Shown here: piece after piece, positions 1-9,318 of the stretch
Position numbering within the stretch: the first letter of the stretch is position 1
How the letters are laid out: every line of letters begins with the position of its first letter
IMG/VR virus record: IMGVR_UViG_3300046006_002184
Coordinates: 1 to 22,756 of that record
Reading direction: 5' to 3' (one strand)
DNA from: a virus
Length of the DNA: 22,756 bases
Position numbers and translations under genes: made by a program
Notes under the pieces: model-generated
The model's database searches: none
What the model was told of the DNA's origin: nothing
The model's input: only the letters and a program-made list of their open reading frames with translations

Positions 1-1
1 A

Positions 2-925
2 GATGCTTACGATCCTACAAACTTCGTAACTACACAAACCTACGGATTGGCTCCACAAAATGTAACCTTAACAGTGCAGTATTTAGTGGGAGGAGGAGCA
101 GCTTCAAATGCGATGTCGAATCAATTAACAATTCCTATCGCGACAAGCGTAAGTAATTTAGCAAACAAATTAACGTATCAAAATACTATAGCTACCAATA
201 ATGCTAATCCGGCAGTTGGTGGTGGCGATGGAGATACAGTAGAACAATTAAGATTGAATATTTCGGCTGAATATCCAAGTCAATTAAGAGCGGTTACTCA
301 AGAGGATTATTTGGCTAGAACTCTAAGTATGCCTTCTAAATTTGGAAAAGTTAGTAAAGCGTATGTAACAAAAGACGACGCTACTTTTAAAAACTACATG
401 GCATCAGATATAGCAGAAAGAGACTCTATGCTAATCAGCATGTATATTTTGGGTCTTGATAGCAACAATAACTTAGCAGTTCCATCCGCAGCTTTAATGC
501 AAAACGTACAGAATTGGTTGAGCGAATACAGAATGTTGACAGACGCTGTTAATATTAAGAGCGCTTATATAATTAATATTGGATGTAATTTCGATGTTAT
601 TATTAGACCTAATTTTAATGGTCAAGACGTTATTGCAAGATGTTTATTGTCATTACAAGATTACTTCAACATTGACAATTGGCAGGTGAATCAACCCATT
701 ATTTTATCAGAAGTATACAGTATACTAGATCAAGTTAGTGGAGTTCAAACTGTTAAAAAAGTAGAAATTGTAAATAAGTCTGGAGTTAACAATGGTTATT
801 CTCAATACGGTTATGATATTTCAGCCGGCTCATTAAACAACGTAATATATCCTTCACTAGATCCTTCTGTATTCGAAGTAAAATACCCAACTTCGGACAT
901 TCAAGGTCGCGTAGTATCTTTTTAA
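2..925 (+). CDS. Baseplate wedge protein, T4 gp6-like (5' partial)
   Basis: Likely baseplate wedge subunit of a contractile tail. The reading frame is open from base 2 and runs without a stop into the visible protein, so the gene begins outside the window. The TTG at 47 is probably only an internal Leu codon, because the residues before it (DPTNFVTTQTYG) read naturally into what follows. The segment GGDGDTVEQLRLN followed by RAVTQEDYLART is the pattern of the baseplate J/gp6 family, where a Gly-rich acidic stretch precedes an R-A-V-T-x-x-D-Y motif. About 308 residues are visible; T4 gp6 is about 660, so roughly half may be missing. The stop lies 11 nt before the next gene, and large structural genes follow as in a T4 baseplate cluster. 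The family call is good; the exact gp6 equivalence is inferred. Confidence 0.75.
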   Translation, partial: DAYDPTNFVTTQTYGLAPQNVTLTVQYLVGGGAASNAMSNQLTIPIATSVSNLANKLTYQNTIATNNANPAVGGGDGDTVEQLRLNISAEYPSQLRAVTQEDYLARTLSMPSKFGKVSKAYVTKDDATFKNYMASDIAERDSMLISMYILGLDSNNNLAVPSAALMQNVQNWLSEYRMLTDAVNIKSAYIINIGCNFDVIIRPNFNGQDVIARCLLSLQDYFNIDNWQVNQPIILSEVYSILDQVSGVQTVKKVEIVNKSGVNNGYSQYGYDISAGSLNNVIYPSLDPSVFEVKYPTSDIQGRVVSF

Positions 926-936
926 ACTAAACAACA

Positions 937-2043
937 ATGGCAGTATATAAAATATTTCCTACAGCTGACACCTCTCTATACTCTAGATTTCCAACTCAAA
1001 ACACTGGATTGGACGAGATATTAGAGGTTTCCGTAAAAAATGGAATTAACGTAGCAGTAAACCTATACGAACCCCAACCGAATACTCCGATATTAAACGA
1101 CGATTTAAGAAGATCTTTAATATCTTTTACGGATGCTGATATCCAAACAATAAAATCTTTTACTACTGGATCTTGGAGCGCAGGATTAAAACTATATTTA
1201 GCTAACGCTGAAAATTTAACAACTACGTATAGTCTTGAAATTAGACAAGTCTCTTCTTCTTGGGAAATGGGCACAGGTAAATTTTCAGACTATCCTGTAA
1301 CGGTTAACGGGGCCTCTTGGGAAAGTCCAACTAGTTTTACTGGAACTACAAATCTATGGATAGATAGCTCTTACTATCTAACCCCAGGCGGCGGCAACTT
1401 TACAGGCTCTTATGCAACTCAATCATTTTCTTATAAGGATAGCAAAGACATAAACGCAAATGTAACGAGTCTAGTAAATAGTTGGTTTAGTGGATCTATT
1501 TATAATAACGGATTTATTGTTAAGCATCCAACCGCAATAGAAAATGATTCTGGTAGTTATATAGTATTGAATTTTTTCTCTGTAGATACTCATACCATAT
1601 ATCCTCCTACATTAGAAATGAAATGGGACGATAGTGCTTATACCACGGGAAGCTTGAGCGTTATATCTAATAATCAATTTATCGCCTCTCTTGATAATAA
1701 CGTAGGAAGCTTTAAAGCCAATACGGGAAAATATAGATTTAGAGTGAACGCTAGAGATACCTATCCAGCAAGAACTTTCACAACCTCTTCTGTGTACCTT
1801 ACCAATAAAGCTTTACCTCAACAATCTTATTGGGCAATTCAGGATGTTAAGGCTGAAGACATCGTTGTAGATTTTGACAACAACTATACTAAAGTAAGTT
1901 GCGATGGTACAAGCAGTTATTTCGATGTATACATGAATGGACTAGAACCAGAAAGATATTATAAATTATTGTTGAAAACAGTATTACCTGACGGAGAGTC
2001 AATAGAAATAGACAATAACTCTATCTTCAAAATAACAAGATAA
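937..2043 (+). CDS. Virion structural protein with DNRLRE-like N-terminal domain
   Basis: A 368-residue predicted beta-rich protein, probably part of the baseplate or tail surface. The N-terminal half has the pattern of DNRLRE/carbohydrate-binding-like domains: A-D-T-S-L-Y-S near residue 10, a following N-x-G, then later S-S-W-E-M-G-T-G and a repeated Ser/Gly/Trp pattern (about 105-160), ending in a strand-rich segment to about residue 235. The C-terminal third (about 255-368) is a separate all-beta-looking segment that begins with TGKYRFRVNARD. No signal peptide, transmembrane segment or enzyme motif is visible. The leader is ACTAAACAACA before ATG, with no Shine-Dalgarno. The stop codon TAA shares one base with the next ATG, so the two genes are translationally linked. 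DNRLRE domains occur in surface and adhesion proteins; the role here rests on that and on position. Confidence 0.55.
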   Translation: MAVYKIFPTADTSLYSRFPTQNTGLDEILEVSVKNGINVAVNLYEPQPNTPILNDDLRRSLISFTDADIQTIKSFTTGSWSAGLKLYLANAENLTTTYSLEIRQVSSSWEMGTGKFSDYPVTVNGASWESPTSFTGTTNLWIDSSYYLTPGGGNFTGSYATQSFSYKDSKDINANVTSLVNSWFSGSIYNNGFIVKHPTAIENDSGSYIVLNFFSVDTHTIYPPTLEMKWDDSAYTTGSLSVISNNQFIASLDNNVGSFKANTGKYRFRVNARDTYPARTFTTSSVYLTNKALPQQSYWAIQDVKAEDIVVDFDNNYTKVSCDGTSSYFDVYMNGLEPERYYKLLLKTVLPDGESIEIDNNSIFKITR

Positions 2044-2381
2044 TGGCAAACGTTGATTTAATAAAACAAGTTTACGGAATAAACACTTACAATAAGGCTA
2101 TAGATACTAATTTTACGGAATTAATATCTCCCACTCTCGCGGTAACTGCAAGTGTTGTAACCGTTAGCGATTTTTTTAGTTACTACGATCAACTATTCTT
2201 CGACATCCCCGTATCAGGATCTATAAATTCTCACACGTATCTAGTTCAAAGAAGCCAACAATATATTGGAGGATCTGTAATAGACGCTGAGAAGCAAGCA
2301 CTGATAGAAGAGATTAATTCTTTAAGACAACAAATTTTGGATTTAAGTCAAACGTACCTTAATATAAGCAATATAGTATAA
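2043..2381 (+). CDS. Small structural-cluster protein with C-terminal coiled coil
   Basis: A 112-residue protein of unrecognised family. The first 75 residues are mixed hydrophobic/Ser/Thr with no motif I can name. The last 35 residues, starting at about DAEKQALIEEI, show heptad-like spacing of hydrophobic residues (L, I, L, I, L) among E, K, Q and R and are likely a short coiled coil, which would suit oligomerisation or docking to a larger partner. It overlaps the gene before it by one base and the giant gene after it by one base (TAATG at each junction). It is therefore almost certainly co-translated with both and may be a chaperone or small subunit for one of them. That last point is inference. 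Confidence 0.5.
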   Translation: MANVDLIKQVYGINTYNKAIDTNFTELISPTLAVTASVVTVSDFFSYYDQLFFDIPVSGSINSHTYLVQRSQQYIGGSVIDAEKQALIEEINSLRQQILDLSQTYLNISNIV

Positions 2382-5300
2382 TGGAATTAGTTAATATAAC
2401 ATACACTGGGCCTGGAGTACAAGAGCAAACCTATTTGAATCAAGACGTACAATTACTTACGTCTAATTTTATAAATGCTCAATTCGGTAATACTAACGAT
2501 TACATAGAATCGTTTATTTACGATATTACTGGTCAGTTATTACAGTCCAACTATAACGCTTTAGATTATTATCCTAATTTAACTGCGGATTCTCAGACCA
2601 ATTTATATTCTAGTATCTCTTTAGATCCTAAAAATGATTTACAAAGATCTGGGTATAATAGAGGTGCTTTAAATATTCAATACAGCTTTTTAACCAATCT
2701 ATTTAATTCTCAATACGGAAAGTTTTATTGGATCAAAGAAATTTCTAACTCTAGAACCGAGATTAAATTAGCATCTCAAACCATAAGCGATAGCGGTATC
2801 TTGAGCGGATTTAGTGCGTATCAATCTTACGTTGCTAGCAAAAATTACTACGCTGATTTCTATCTTAACTTTGGAAACAATGAATTGATCATTGCAACAA
2901 ACGTAGCGTACACAACCGATAATGAAGGATCTTACCTTTTAATCAAACTATATGAACCTCTTCCTATAGATTACGATGTTAAGACGCAATTATGGATATC
3001 TAATAAAGTAGCAGAGTCAGTAAGTTTTAACGTAGACATTCAAATAGAATCAGAGGAACCTGCTTCTCAAAACAATTTAAGAGGTCCAAATTTTAAAGTT
3101 AGAGTAGAACAAAAAGTAGGCCAAACTACGCCTTATTATACCTACAACAGTTTATTGACTAGTAATGTAAGTTCTTCTTTCCAACAATTGATGAGCTACT
3201 ATCAAGATAAGTCTGTAGCCATCAACGTAGACTATACGAACTTTGAAAACTTTATTCACTTTAGTTCTGCCGAAGAGAGATTAAACAATTTCGTTTACAA
3301 ATTAAGATTGATAGAGAGCTATAATGCTCAAATATATTCTAGCTCTTTATTCGCGGTTAGTGGATCTGTAAACAATCAATTAGCCTCATCTTCTATAGGA
3401 TCTCTACAAAGCTCTATCACTAATTTAGTAGAGAAATTTGATCCTTACGAATACTATTTGTACTTTAGTTCAGGAAGTTATACTTGGCCAAAAAGAACAA
3501 ATACAAAGCCTTACGTACTTTATTCAGTATCTTCTTCTCAAGCTAGCAACTGGTTAGGCACTGTAGACACTGTACCTACTCCAACTGCTTCTTCTTTACT
3601 TTACTCAGCTTCTTTTTACGATTACACTAATAAGGATCTATTAAGAAATACTGCTCCTCAGTATCTATTGGACGACGATAACAATCAACCATATCTGACT
3701 TTCTTGGATATGATTGGTCAACACTTTGATAACATCTGGATCTATTATAAGGATGTATCTAATAGATTTAACGCTACCAATAATCCTGAGACTGGCGTGT
3801 CTTTGGATCTTGTTGCCGATGCTTTGAAAGGATTGGGCATTCAATTATACACCAACACAAACGTATCTGATAACGTTTACTATAGTTTATTTGGTATCAA
3901 TCAAGATGGAACTTTACTGCCTCCTACAGGGTCTGAAGTAATTACAAATTATGTAAATGTAACTAGTAGTTTACAAACTTTGGCAGCAGATACTATTCAG
4001 AAAGAAATTTACAAAAGAATATATCACAACTTACCTTACTTACTTAAGACAAGAGGAACACAAAGAGGCATAAAAGCATTGTTAAGTACTTTCGGTATTC
4101 CAGATAATATTCTTACCGTAAATGAATTTGGTGGATATCCTATTGCAAGTAAAGATGGAGTTTTTAGTATAAACAACGAAAAAGTATCCATCATAACTGG
4201 AAGCTTTAGTGCGTCTTTATCAAGTTCTTTACTATCTCCAGAAACCACAATACAATACTATAGCACTAATAATAGAATTAATATACCTGATGTAGAAGTT
4301 GGATTCAGTCCTGCAAACTCTATCAATGCTTTTGTTACTTCCTCTTTGGGTTATTTTAACATAGATCAATATATTGGAGATCCTGGATACGCACAATCCA
4401 GTTCTTACGGGGCATTAGACACTTTAAGACAGTCTACATTTCAATTCACTACAGGTTCTCACAGCGTTTGGGAATACATTAGATTAATTAAGTACTACAA
4501 TAATAGCGTATTTAAAATGATAAGGGATTTTGTTCCTGCAAGATCTAATGTTTCTACTGGTATCGTTATTAAGTCACACATTCTAGAAAGAAACAAATAC
4601 GCTAGACACGAGCCTAGTTCAAGCTTTGACAATAACCTAAGTCAGTCTATAGAACTACTAACAATAACTGGGTCTGCTGCAAATAGCATATCAGGATCTA
4701 CTGCTTGGGAATCGCCATTACTAACTCTAATTGGCTACGCGCCTTACACATCTTCTCAAGGAGTAGAAAAATACACTGGCGAATTTAGCGGATCTGTTAT
4801 TACAGCGACTACACTAACTACTTTTGCTAAACAATACGAAGTTTCTCAAAATTTTACAGTTACTGCTTCGGGGTTTGTAACTCAATCTTTGGGAGCCACA
4901 TATCAAAACGTTACAGGATCAGTTAGATCTAAAAAATATTTCGATTTAGATTACACCTCTAATCAATCTACGCCTATAAATTACGGAATAGTAACTCAGT
5001 CCATATCGGCAAGCCAAGTTCCAGGTTACGATAACAATGCCGCATATACTAATCCTAATATTCCTTACGCAGAGCTACAAGATTCAAACTACGCATTACA
5101 AAGTTTTACAATTCCTAGATATTATGGATCAAAAACAATTAGTGCAACTTACAACGATTATACAATAGGAGACAGCTCTTACGGTAGTACGGCGGCTATC
5201 GATAAAATAAAATATCAATACGGTTACTTGGTGGACATGTATTCTTCGTCCTTTCAATTACCTGGCAGAGTAAATGCTCAGATAAAGTACATGTTAGATA

Positions 5301-6439
5301 ACAATCAAAATGTATTGGATTTAACCAAGGCAAATGCAAACGTATTCACTACGCAAAATGTGTTTATGTCAGGAGAACCCGTGAATATATCGCTTTTCAA
5401 CTACGATCCCAATAATAACATGGCGCAGTATCTTACTAACAATCAAAACGTTAATATATACGAAGGAGGATTTAGGTATAGCCCAATTCTGCATAGTACA
5501 GATGGATCTAACAATAATAAAGTATACTCTTTAAATACACCTATAGAAGTAACTACCACTACCTCCACTCCGTCTTACACGTATTTAGCCCCAACTGATC
5601 AAGGCTATTGGGGATCCGTAACTGTTGTAATGAGTGCGCCTCCTGGTATCCTATTACTTAATTTTACAGCTAGCGCAAAAGTGACTCCTAATGCCGCACA
5701 AGACACTTGGGTAAATGTGTTAGTAACAAATACGGCTAGACCTTGGTTAGCGCCTTACGATACATTTAGTCATACAGAACAAATAGCTGCAGCTCAATCT
5801 TCTCCGTATTATTACACTGTAAATATCCCCACATCTCCTTATAACTGGGTAATGGGCGATACTCTCACTGTATCTATATCTCAAGAATATTTTTATGATA
5901 ATACTGGAGCATCGATATCTAGTAGCGCATATTATACTTCTGTTACCGATTCTGATAGCAGGTGGTATGCAGTTGACGATAGAACAATAAGATTATCAGC
6001 CACTCAATCTTTGTATTACAATCAATTTATAGAGTTAAACACTGCTGCTGGATTAGAGACACCAATATCTAATTTTTCGTTAGATCAAATGGATTTAGTA
6101 AGATTGTATAATTCAGCTAGCGCCTGGGGAAATTTTAATCAATCTGAATATAGAGTAAACAATATATATTCTGAAGTTAGTTCTAGTGTTACTTTTTGGT
6201 ATTTTACTCTAGATAGAGAATTAAATGCAAAAGACACCGACACATACGCTATACCTGGTTATATTTCTAAGTACATAGCACTAAGAAGATCTCCTGATGA
6301 AACTAACCTAATATTAGCATTTTCAGGATCTTCGAACATTACTGACGATGGTTTGATATTCCCCCAATATATAGACCCCATTGTCAGAGATAATTCTGGT
6401 AACGTGGTAAAATCATTAAAACAACAAAACCTAATTTAG
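2381..6439 (+). CDS. Giant tail/baseplate structural protein with tail-protein-I-like segment
   Basis: A 1352-residue protein, rich in Tyr, Ser, Thr and Asn, with no enzyme motif. Around residues 540-575 it contains YHNLPYLLKTRGTQRGIKAL, followed by LSTFGIP. This resembles the conserved core of P2-type tail protein I, where a helical bundle is followed by a G-T-x-x-(A/G)-I-(K/R) turn before the fibre-attachment part. The preceding region (about 425-500; FLDMIGQHFDNIWIYYKD, then LDLVADALKGLGI) has the same helical character. The remainder, especially 600-1340, looks like repeated beta domains. In T4 the gene after gp6 is the large wedge protein gp7, about 1030 residues, so position and size fit a gp7 analogue, but I see no direct gp7 signature. 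The start overlaps the upstream stop by one base. Confidence 0.55.
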   Translation: MELVNITYTGPGVQEQTYLNQDVQLLTSNFINAQFGNTNDYIESFIYDITGQLLQSNYNALDYYPNLTADSQTNLYSSISLDPKNDLQRSGYNRGALNIQYSFLTNLFNSQYGKFYWIKEISNSRTEIKLASQTISDSGILSGFSAYQSYVASKNYYADFYLNFGNNELIIATNVAYTTDNEGSYLLIKLYEPLPIDYDVKTQLWISNKVAESVSFNVDIQIESEEPASQNNLRGPNFKVRVEQKVGQTTPYYTYNSLLTSNVSSSFQQLMSYYQDKSVAINVDYTNFENFIHFSSAEERLNNFVYKLRLIESYNAQIYSSSLFAVSGSVNNQLASSSIGSLQSSITNLVEKFDPYEYYLYFSSGSYTWPKRTNTKPYVLYSVSSSQASNWLGTVDTVPTPTASSLLYSASFYDYTNKDLLRNTAPQYLLDDDNNQPYLTFLDMIGQHFDNIWIYYKDVSNRFNATNNPETGVSLDLVADALKGLGIQLYTNTNVSDNVYYSLFGINQDGTLLPPTGSEVITNYVNVTSSLQTLAADTIQKEIYKRIYHNLPYLLKTRGTQRGIKALLSTFGIPDNILTVNEFGGYPIASKDGVFSINNEKVSIITGSFSASLSSSLLSPETTIQYYSTNNRINIPDVEVGFSPANSINAFVTSSLGYFNIDQYIGDPGYAQSSSYGALDTLRQSTFQFTTGSHSVWEYIRLIKYYNNSVFKMIRDFVPARSNVSTGIVIKSHILERNKYARHEPSSSFDNNLSQSIELLTITGSAANSISGSTAWESPLLTLIGYAPYTSSQGVEKYTGEFSGSVITATTLTTFAKQYEVSQNFTVTASGFVTQSLGATYQNVTGSVRSKKYFDLDYTSNQSTPINYGIVTQSISASQVPGYDNNAAYTNPNIPYAELQDSNYALQSFTIPRYYGSKTISATYNDYTIGDSSYGSTAAIDKIKYQYGYLVDMYSSSFQLPGRVNAQIKYMLDNNQNVLDLTKANANVFTTQNVFMSGEPVNISLFNYDPNNNMAQYLTNNQNVNIYEGGFRYSPILHSTDGSNNNKVYSLNTPIEVTTTTSTPSYTYLAPTDQGYWGSVTVVMSAPPGILLLNFTASAKVTPNAAQDTWVNVLVTNTARPWLAPYDTFSHTEQIAAAQSSPYYYTVNIPTSPYNWVMGDTLTVSISQEYFYDNTGASISSSAYYTSVTDSDSRWYAVDDRTIRLSATQSLYYNQFIELNTAAGLETPISNFSLDQMDLVRLYNSASAWGNFNQSEYRVNNIYSEVSSSVTFWYFTLDRELNAKDTDTYAIPGYISKYIALRRSPDETNLILAFSGSSNITDDGLIFPQYIDPIVRDNSGNVVKSLKQQNLI

Positions 6440-6440
6440 C

Positions 6441-6449
6441 AATATTTAT
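6441..6449 (+). promoter_or_regulatory. AATATTTAT intergenic motif, copy 1
   Basis: AATATTTAT begins two bases after the stop of the 1352-residue gene and ends 17 bases before the ATG at 6467. It is one of four identical copies, each placed just after a stop codon and before an ATG in this window. Its complement reads ATAAATATT, close to the T4-type late promoter core TATAAATA but on the opposite strand. It may be a promoter, a processing site or an A/T-rich translation leader; the function is not established. Confidence 0.35.
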
Positions 6450-6466
6450 TTTTAAAGCCCATTTAT

Positions 6467-7126
6467 ATGTCTTATTTAAGTAGCACTTCAGTCGTAGTAG
6501 ACGCAATTCTAACCAAAAAAGGTAGAGAATTATTGGCCAGAAACGACGGCTCTTTTCAAATTACACAATTTTCTTTGTCAGACGACGAGATAGATTACAC
6601 TTTGTATAATCCAAACCATCCTTCAGGATCTGCTTTCTACGGAGAAGCCATAGAAGCGATGCCAGTATTACAGGCCTTCCCTGACGATACTGAAATCATG
6701 AAATATAAGTTGATCACTTTACCAAGAGGTACAGCAAAACTTCCAGTATTGGATATTGGATACAATAATATTAGCTTACGTCAAGGAGCTTCTTTGTCAA
6801 TTACACCTCAAACATTGAACTATTTGGGCGCTACAAGCACATATGAGCAATCAGGCTACGTTGTAACTATAGGAGATGTAAGAACAATGAGTAATGTTAC
6901 AGGAGTTGGTATAAACACGCCTGAGGTTACTTCTTTGAACGCTACAACAACCATTGGAACTAACGTAAGTAAGACAGTTATTGGTACCACAATTAACTTG
7001 ACCGCTACAACAGTAAATACTTTATTCGGTACAAACAGCACTCTTCAAACAACATTAATCGTTGTAGGTAGAGACTCTGGAGCTAGAATTAGTGTACCTG
7101 TAACAATCATTAAAACAAATCAATAA
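6467..7126 (+). CDS. Conserved-looking phage virion protein, function unknown
   Basis: A 219-residue protein. The N-terminal 60 residues read VVVDAILTKKGRELLARNDG followed by FQITQFSLSDDEIDYTLYN, a charged, helix-plus-strand segment of a kind I associate with small structural genes of large myophages near the tail and neck, although I cannot name a family. Residues 80-219 are almost all Thr, Val, Ile, Gly, Ser and Asn, and look like beta-sandwich or beta-solenoid material, including an apparent repeat of T-T-x-I-G-T-x-V and T-T-x-N-T-L-F-G-T units. No signal peptide or catalytic motif is seen. The ATG follows an A/T-only leader that contains the AATATTTAT motif, so this gene may have its own promoter within the structural cluster. 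Ten bases separate it from the next gene. Confidence 0.5.
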   Translation: MSYLSSTSVVVDAILTKKGRELLARNDGSFQITQFSLSDDEIDYTLYNPNHPSGSAFYGEAIEAMPVLQAFPDDTEIMKYKLITLPRGTAKLPVLDIGYNNISLRQGASLSITPQTLNYLGATSTYEQSGYVVTIGDVRTMSNVTGVGINTPEVTSLNATTTIGTNVSKTVIGTTINLTATTVNTLFGTNSTLQTTLIVVGRDSGARISVPVTIIKTNQ

Positions 7127-7136
7127 TACTTAGTAT

Positions 7137-8177
7137 ATGTCTTTCACAAAGCTTGATCCAACCGATTTCGTAGTATCCTCAGATTCAGTTACTGCACCAG
7201 CTTGGAGTACAAACGCACCAACATTAACATCATTTTATACTCTTTCAGGTAATGCGACTGGTAGTTATTACGTAGACGTATATCAAACCGCCTCTACTGA
7301 TAGCGCAGCAGCAGTACAATTCTCTATTGCTTACGGTCACATCGACGGAACTGGTTCAGTGCCTTTAAATAGTTTGGTACCTCAGAATACGCCTAGTAGA
7401 ATCACTTACGGTCAATATAGAAATCTTATTTACGGAGACGCTGAGTCTGCTGTAAACTTTGGAACTGGCAATACCTCTTCTTTAGATCTTATTGCAATTC
7501 CTATAGATAGAAATAGATACAAGGGAAATTTATTTCCAGGTACTTTTAATTTAATTCTAAAAAATGGTAGTGATTCTTTAAGATTGACTGATAACTCTAA
7601 CGACGTATCTACGGTTACTTACCTAGATTGTGGAAGAGCTTTTGATATTATTTCTGGTTCTAATGGCACTGCAGCAAGTTTAACGGTTACTCCTCAAGGA
7701 AATCCAACCAAAGGTTACACTAACTCCGGTTCTTACGGTTTATTTTTACCAGACGTTGGATTGATTATCTTGAATCCAAAAGCATTAGGAGCACCAGTAG
7801 CAAGCGGAGGTTTAAATGTAACATGGTCAACTCTTACCACAGTAAATGGTTTGAATAACGCTAAGATGTTTAGTTTAATTAGTGGCAGCGGCGCTTCAAG
7901 CGTTGGATTTACATTAAATTCTCAAGAAACAATATCTTCTGATTATGTGTTTGTAAGAATTAAAAATGGTGAGTATAATTACACTTCTAATCCTTCATTT
8001 ATATCTGGATCTGGTAATTTAGTTTATTCTAACTTTATCAATAGTCCTCAAACATATATGACAACTGTGGGCATGTATAACAATAACAACGAGCTTTTAG
8101 CCGTTGCAAAGTTATCAAAACCTTTAGTTAAAGATTTCACCAAAGAAGCATTAGTTAGAGTAAAATTAGACTGGTAG
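7137..8177 (+). CDS. Virion structural protein with a C-terminal module reused at 21242-21550
   Basis: A 346-residue protein with probable all-beta content. The middle (about 115-225) contains L-I-A-I-P-I-D-R-N-R-Y-K-G, a Pro-Gly-Thr-Phe turn and a later G-L-F-L-P-D-V-G-L-I-I-L-N-P segment. The C-terminal module (about 272-346) has the core KNGEYNYTSNPSF, then TTVGMYNNNNELLAVAKLSK and a closing R-V-K-L-D-W. The same core, order and ending occur in the 102-residue protein encoded at 21242. No hydrolase or lyase motif is seen. The gene lies 10 bases after its neighbour, and its stop is followed three bases later by the next ATG, so these genes are probably co-expressed. The structural role is inferred from context and composition; it could be a tail, neck or fibre-base component. 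Confidence 0.55.
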   Translation: MSFTKLDPTDFVVSSDSVTAPAWSTNAPTLTSFYTLSGNATGSYYVDVYQTASTDSAAAVQFSIAYGHIDGTGSVPLNSLVPQNTPSRITYGQYRNLIYGDAESAVNFGTGNTSSLDLIAIPIDRNRYKGNLFPGTFNLILKNGSDSLRLTDNSNDVSTVTYLDCGRAFDIISGSNGTAASLTVTPQGNPTKGYTNSGSYGLFLPDVGLIILNPKALGAPVASGGLNVTWSTLTTVNGLNNAKMFSLISGSGASSVGFTLNSQETISSDYVFVRIKNGEYNYTSNPSFISGSGNLVYSNFINSPQTYMTTVGMYNNNNELLAVAKLSKPLVKDFTKEALVRVKLDW

Positions 8178-8180
8178 TAA

Positions 8181-9290
8181 ATGAGTATCGCAAAGAATAC
8201 CATACGGTTTTCAGATATAACAACTACCCCAATAAAATTAAAGTATTCTTCATCTTTCGCCAGTTCATCTCTGGCTTCTTATGGAATTACTCAAAATAAA
8301 GGGGTAAATGTACCCACTGTTTTATCTGGTTCTGTACTAAGCCCAAACGTTCAGTATGCGCTTAAGTATAAAACTATACAACAGCTTTACTACAAAGAAT
8401 ACATTTCATCTTCTTTATTAGGAACAGGAAGTGGATACAATCCAAGTCTCCAATCTACAGCTGCATCAGGAAGTTACGATAACGATCTTAGATATTTTCC
8501 TACCGCAAGTGGAGATGAAATAAGATTCTTTGCAATACCTACAAGAACTTTTGGAGAGCAAATTGCTAGAAAAACCTTTACTTGGGAATCTACAAATAAT
8601 AGCACTTACAAAATTATAGACGACGGAAACGGAAATATTGTCGATGCATTCAATAATTACGAACACGTTGGTAATATTTTGTATGCTCAAGGTATTGTAA
8701 CTGTAGTCAATACAAACTATATCCCGGCTTTATCGGATAATCACTTTACTTTTTCCGTTTCTGTAATACCACCAAGCCCTAGTATATCGGTGAGTCCTAG
8801 TTTATCTATTACTCCTAGTGTTACTCCAAGTATTACGCAAACTCCAAGTGTTACGCTAACTCCAACTGTTTCCATAACACCAACAGTTAGTATTTCTAAT
8901 ACACCAGGTTTATCGATATCTTTGACACCTAGTATTACGCCTACTTTCAGTATTACGCCAAGCATAACACTTACACCAAGTAAAACGCCTACTGTATCGA
9001 TTACTCCTAGTGTTACCGTAAGTGTGTCTATATCGCCTAGTCTTCCTTCACTTTACGACTTCTATTTAGCCAACGAGTATAGTTGTGATTTCCCTGGATG
9101 TACTTTAATCAATACCGATGTGTTAGTGGCTATTCCTCAAGGATCCGGATACATTAGCACTCACTACTACTCTGATATTGGTCATACTGGATTTGTATAT
9201 AAGATAACTGAATACAGTACTTACGGAGTAGCAATTATATTAGACATCAGCGTCCATAGCACAAACTGTTCAACTGTATGTTCAGTATAA
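8181..9290 (+). CDS. Fibre-like protein: structural N-terminus, Thr/Ser/Pro repeat stalk, Cys-containing tip module
   Basis: A 369-residue protein in three parts. Residues 1-196 are a folded-looking region with LYYKEYI and, at about 110-180, AIPTRTFGEQIARKTFTW, then D-D-G-N-G-N-I-V and LYAQGIVTVVN. Residues 199-290 are a low-complexity stalk of S-I-T-P-S-V-T-type units. Residues 292-369 are a small module (YDFYLANEYSC, a second Cys four to five residues later, GFVYKITEY, then two closing Cys) whose layout recurs twice in the next protein. This is the architecture of a phage fibre or adhesin: virion-binding head, extended stalk and small terminal domain. Four Cys in the tip module could make disulphides or bind metal. 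It starts three bases after the upstream stop; no Shine-Dalgarno is visible. Host-surface binding by the tip is inference. Confidence 0.65.
   Translation: MSIAKNTIRFSDITTTPIKLKYSSSFASSSLASYGITQNKGVNVPTVLSGSVLSPNVQYALKYKTIQQLYYKEYISSSLLGTGSGYNPSLQSTAASGSYDNDLRYFPTASGDEIRFFAIPTRTFGEQIARKTFTWESTNNSTYKIIDDGNGNIVDAFNNYEHVGNILYAQGIVTVVNTNYIPALSDNHFTFSVSVIPPSPSISVSPSLSITPSVTPSITQTPSVTLTPTVSITPTVSISNTPGLSISLTPSITPTFSITPSITLTPSKTPTVSITPSVTVSVSISPSLPSLYDFYLANEYSCDFPGCTLINTDVLVAIPQGSGYISTHYYSDIGHTGFVYKITEYSTYGVAIILDISVHSTNCSTVCSV
8775..9050 (+). repeat. Thr/Ser/Pro peptide-repeat block in the 369-residue fibre protein
   Basis: This block encodes about 92 residues of imperfect six- and twelve-residue units around S-I-T-P-S-V-T. 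It is rich in Thr, Ser and Pro with Val, Ile and Leu at the remaining positions, and has almost no charged residues. At the DNA level the units are degenerate (ACT, ACG and ACA for Thr; CCT and CCA for Pro), so the coding repeat is much stronger than the nucleotide repeat. Confidence 0.9.
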
Positions 9291-9297
9291 GAATAAA

Positions 9298-9306
9298 AAT
9301 ATTTAT
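9298..9306 (+). promoter_or_regulatory. AATATTTAT intergenic motif, copy 2
   Basis: AATATTTAT lies eight bases after the stop of the 369-residue gene and 12 bases before the ATG at 9319. With the two following bases (AA) the complement reads TTATAAATATT, which contains the exact T4-type late-promoter octamer TATAAATA, but pointing away from the downstream gene. The 28-base gap is otherwise A-rich and contains AAAAAGAGATAG just before ATG. Confidence 0.38.
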
Positions 9307-9318
9307 AAAAAGAGATAG

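Noticed and set aside
47-49. TTG at 47 as the start of the gp6-like gene
   Set aside because: The frame is open upstream to the window edge with protein-like residues that continue the same domain, so the gene is simply cut by the window.
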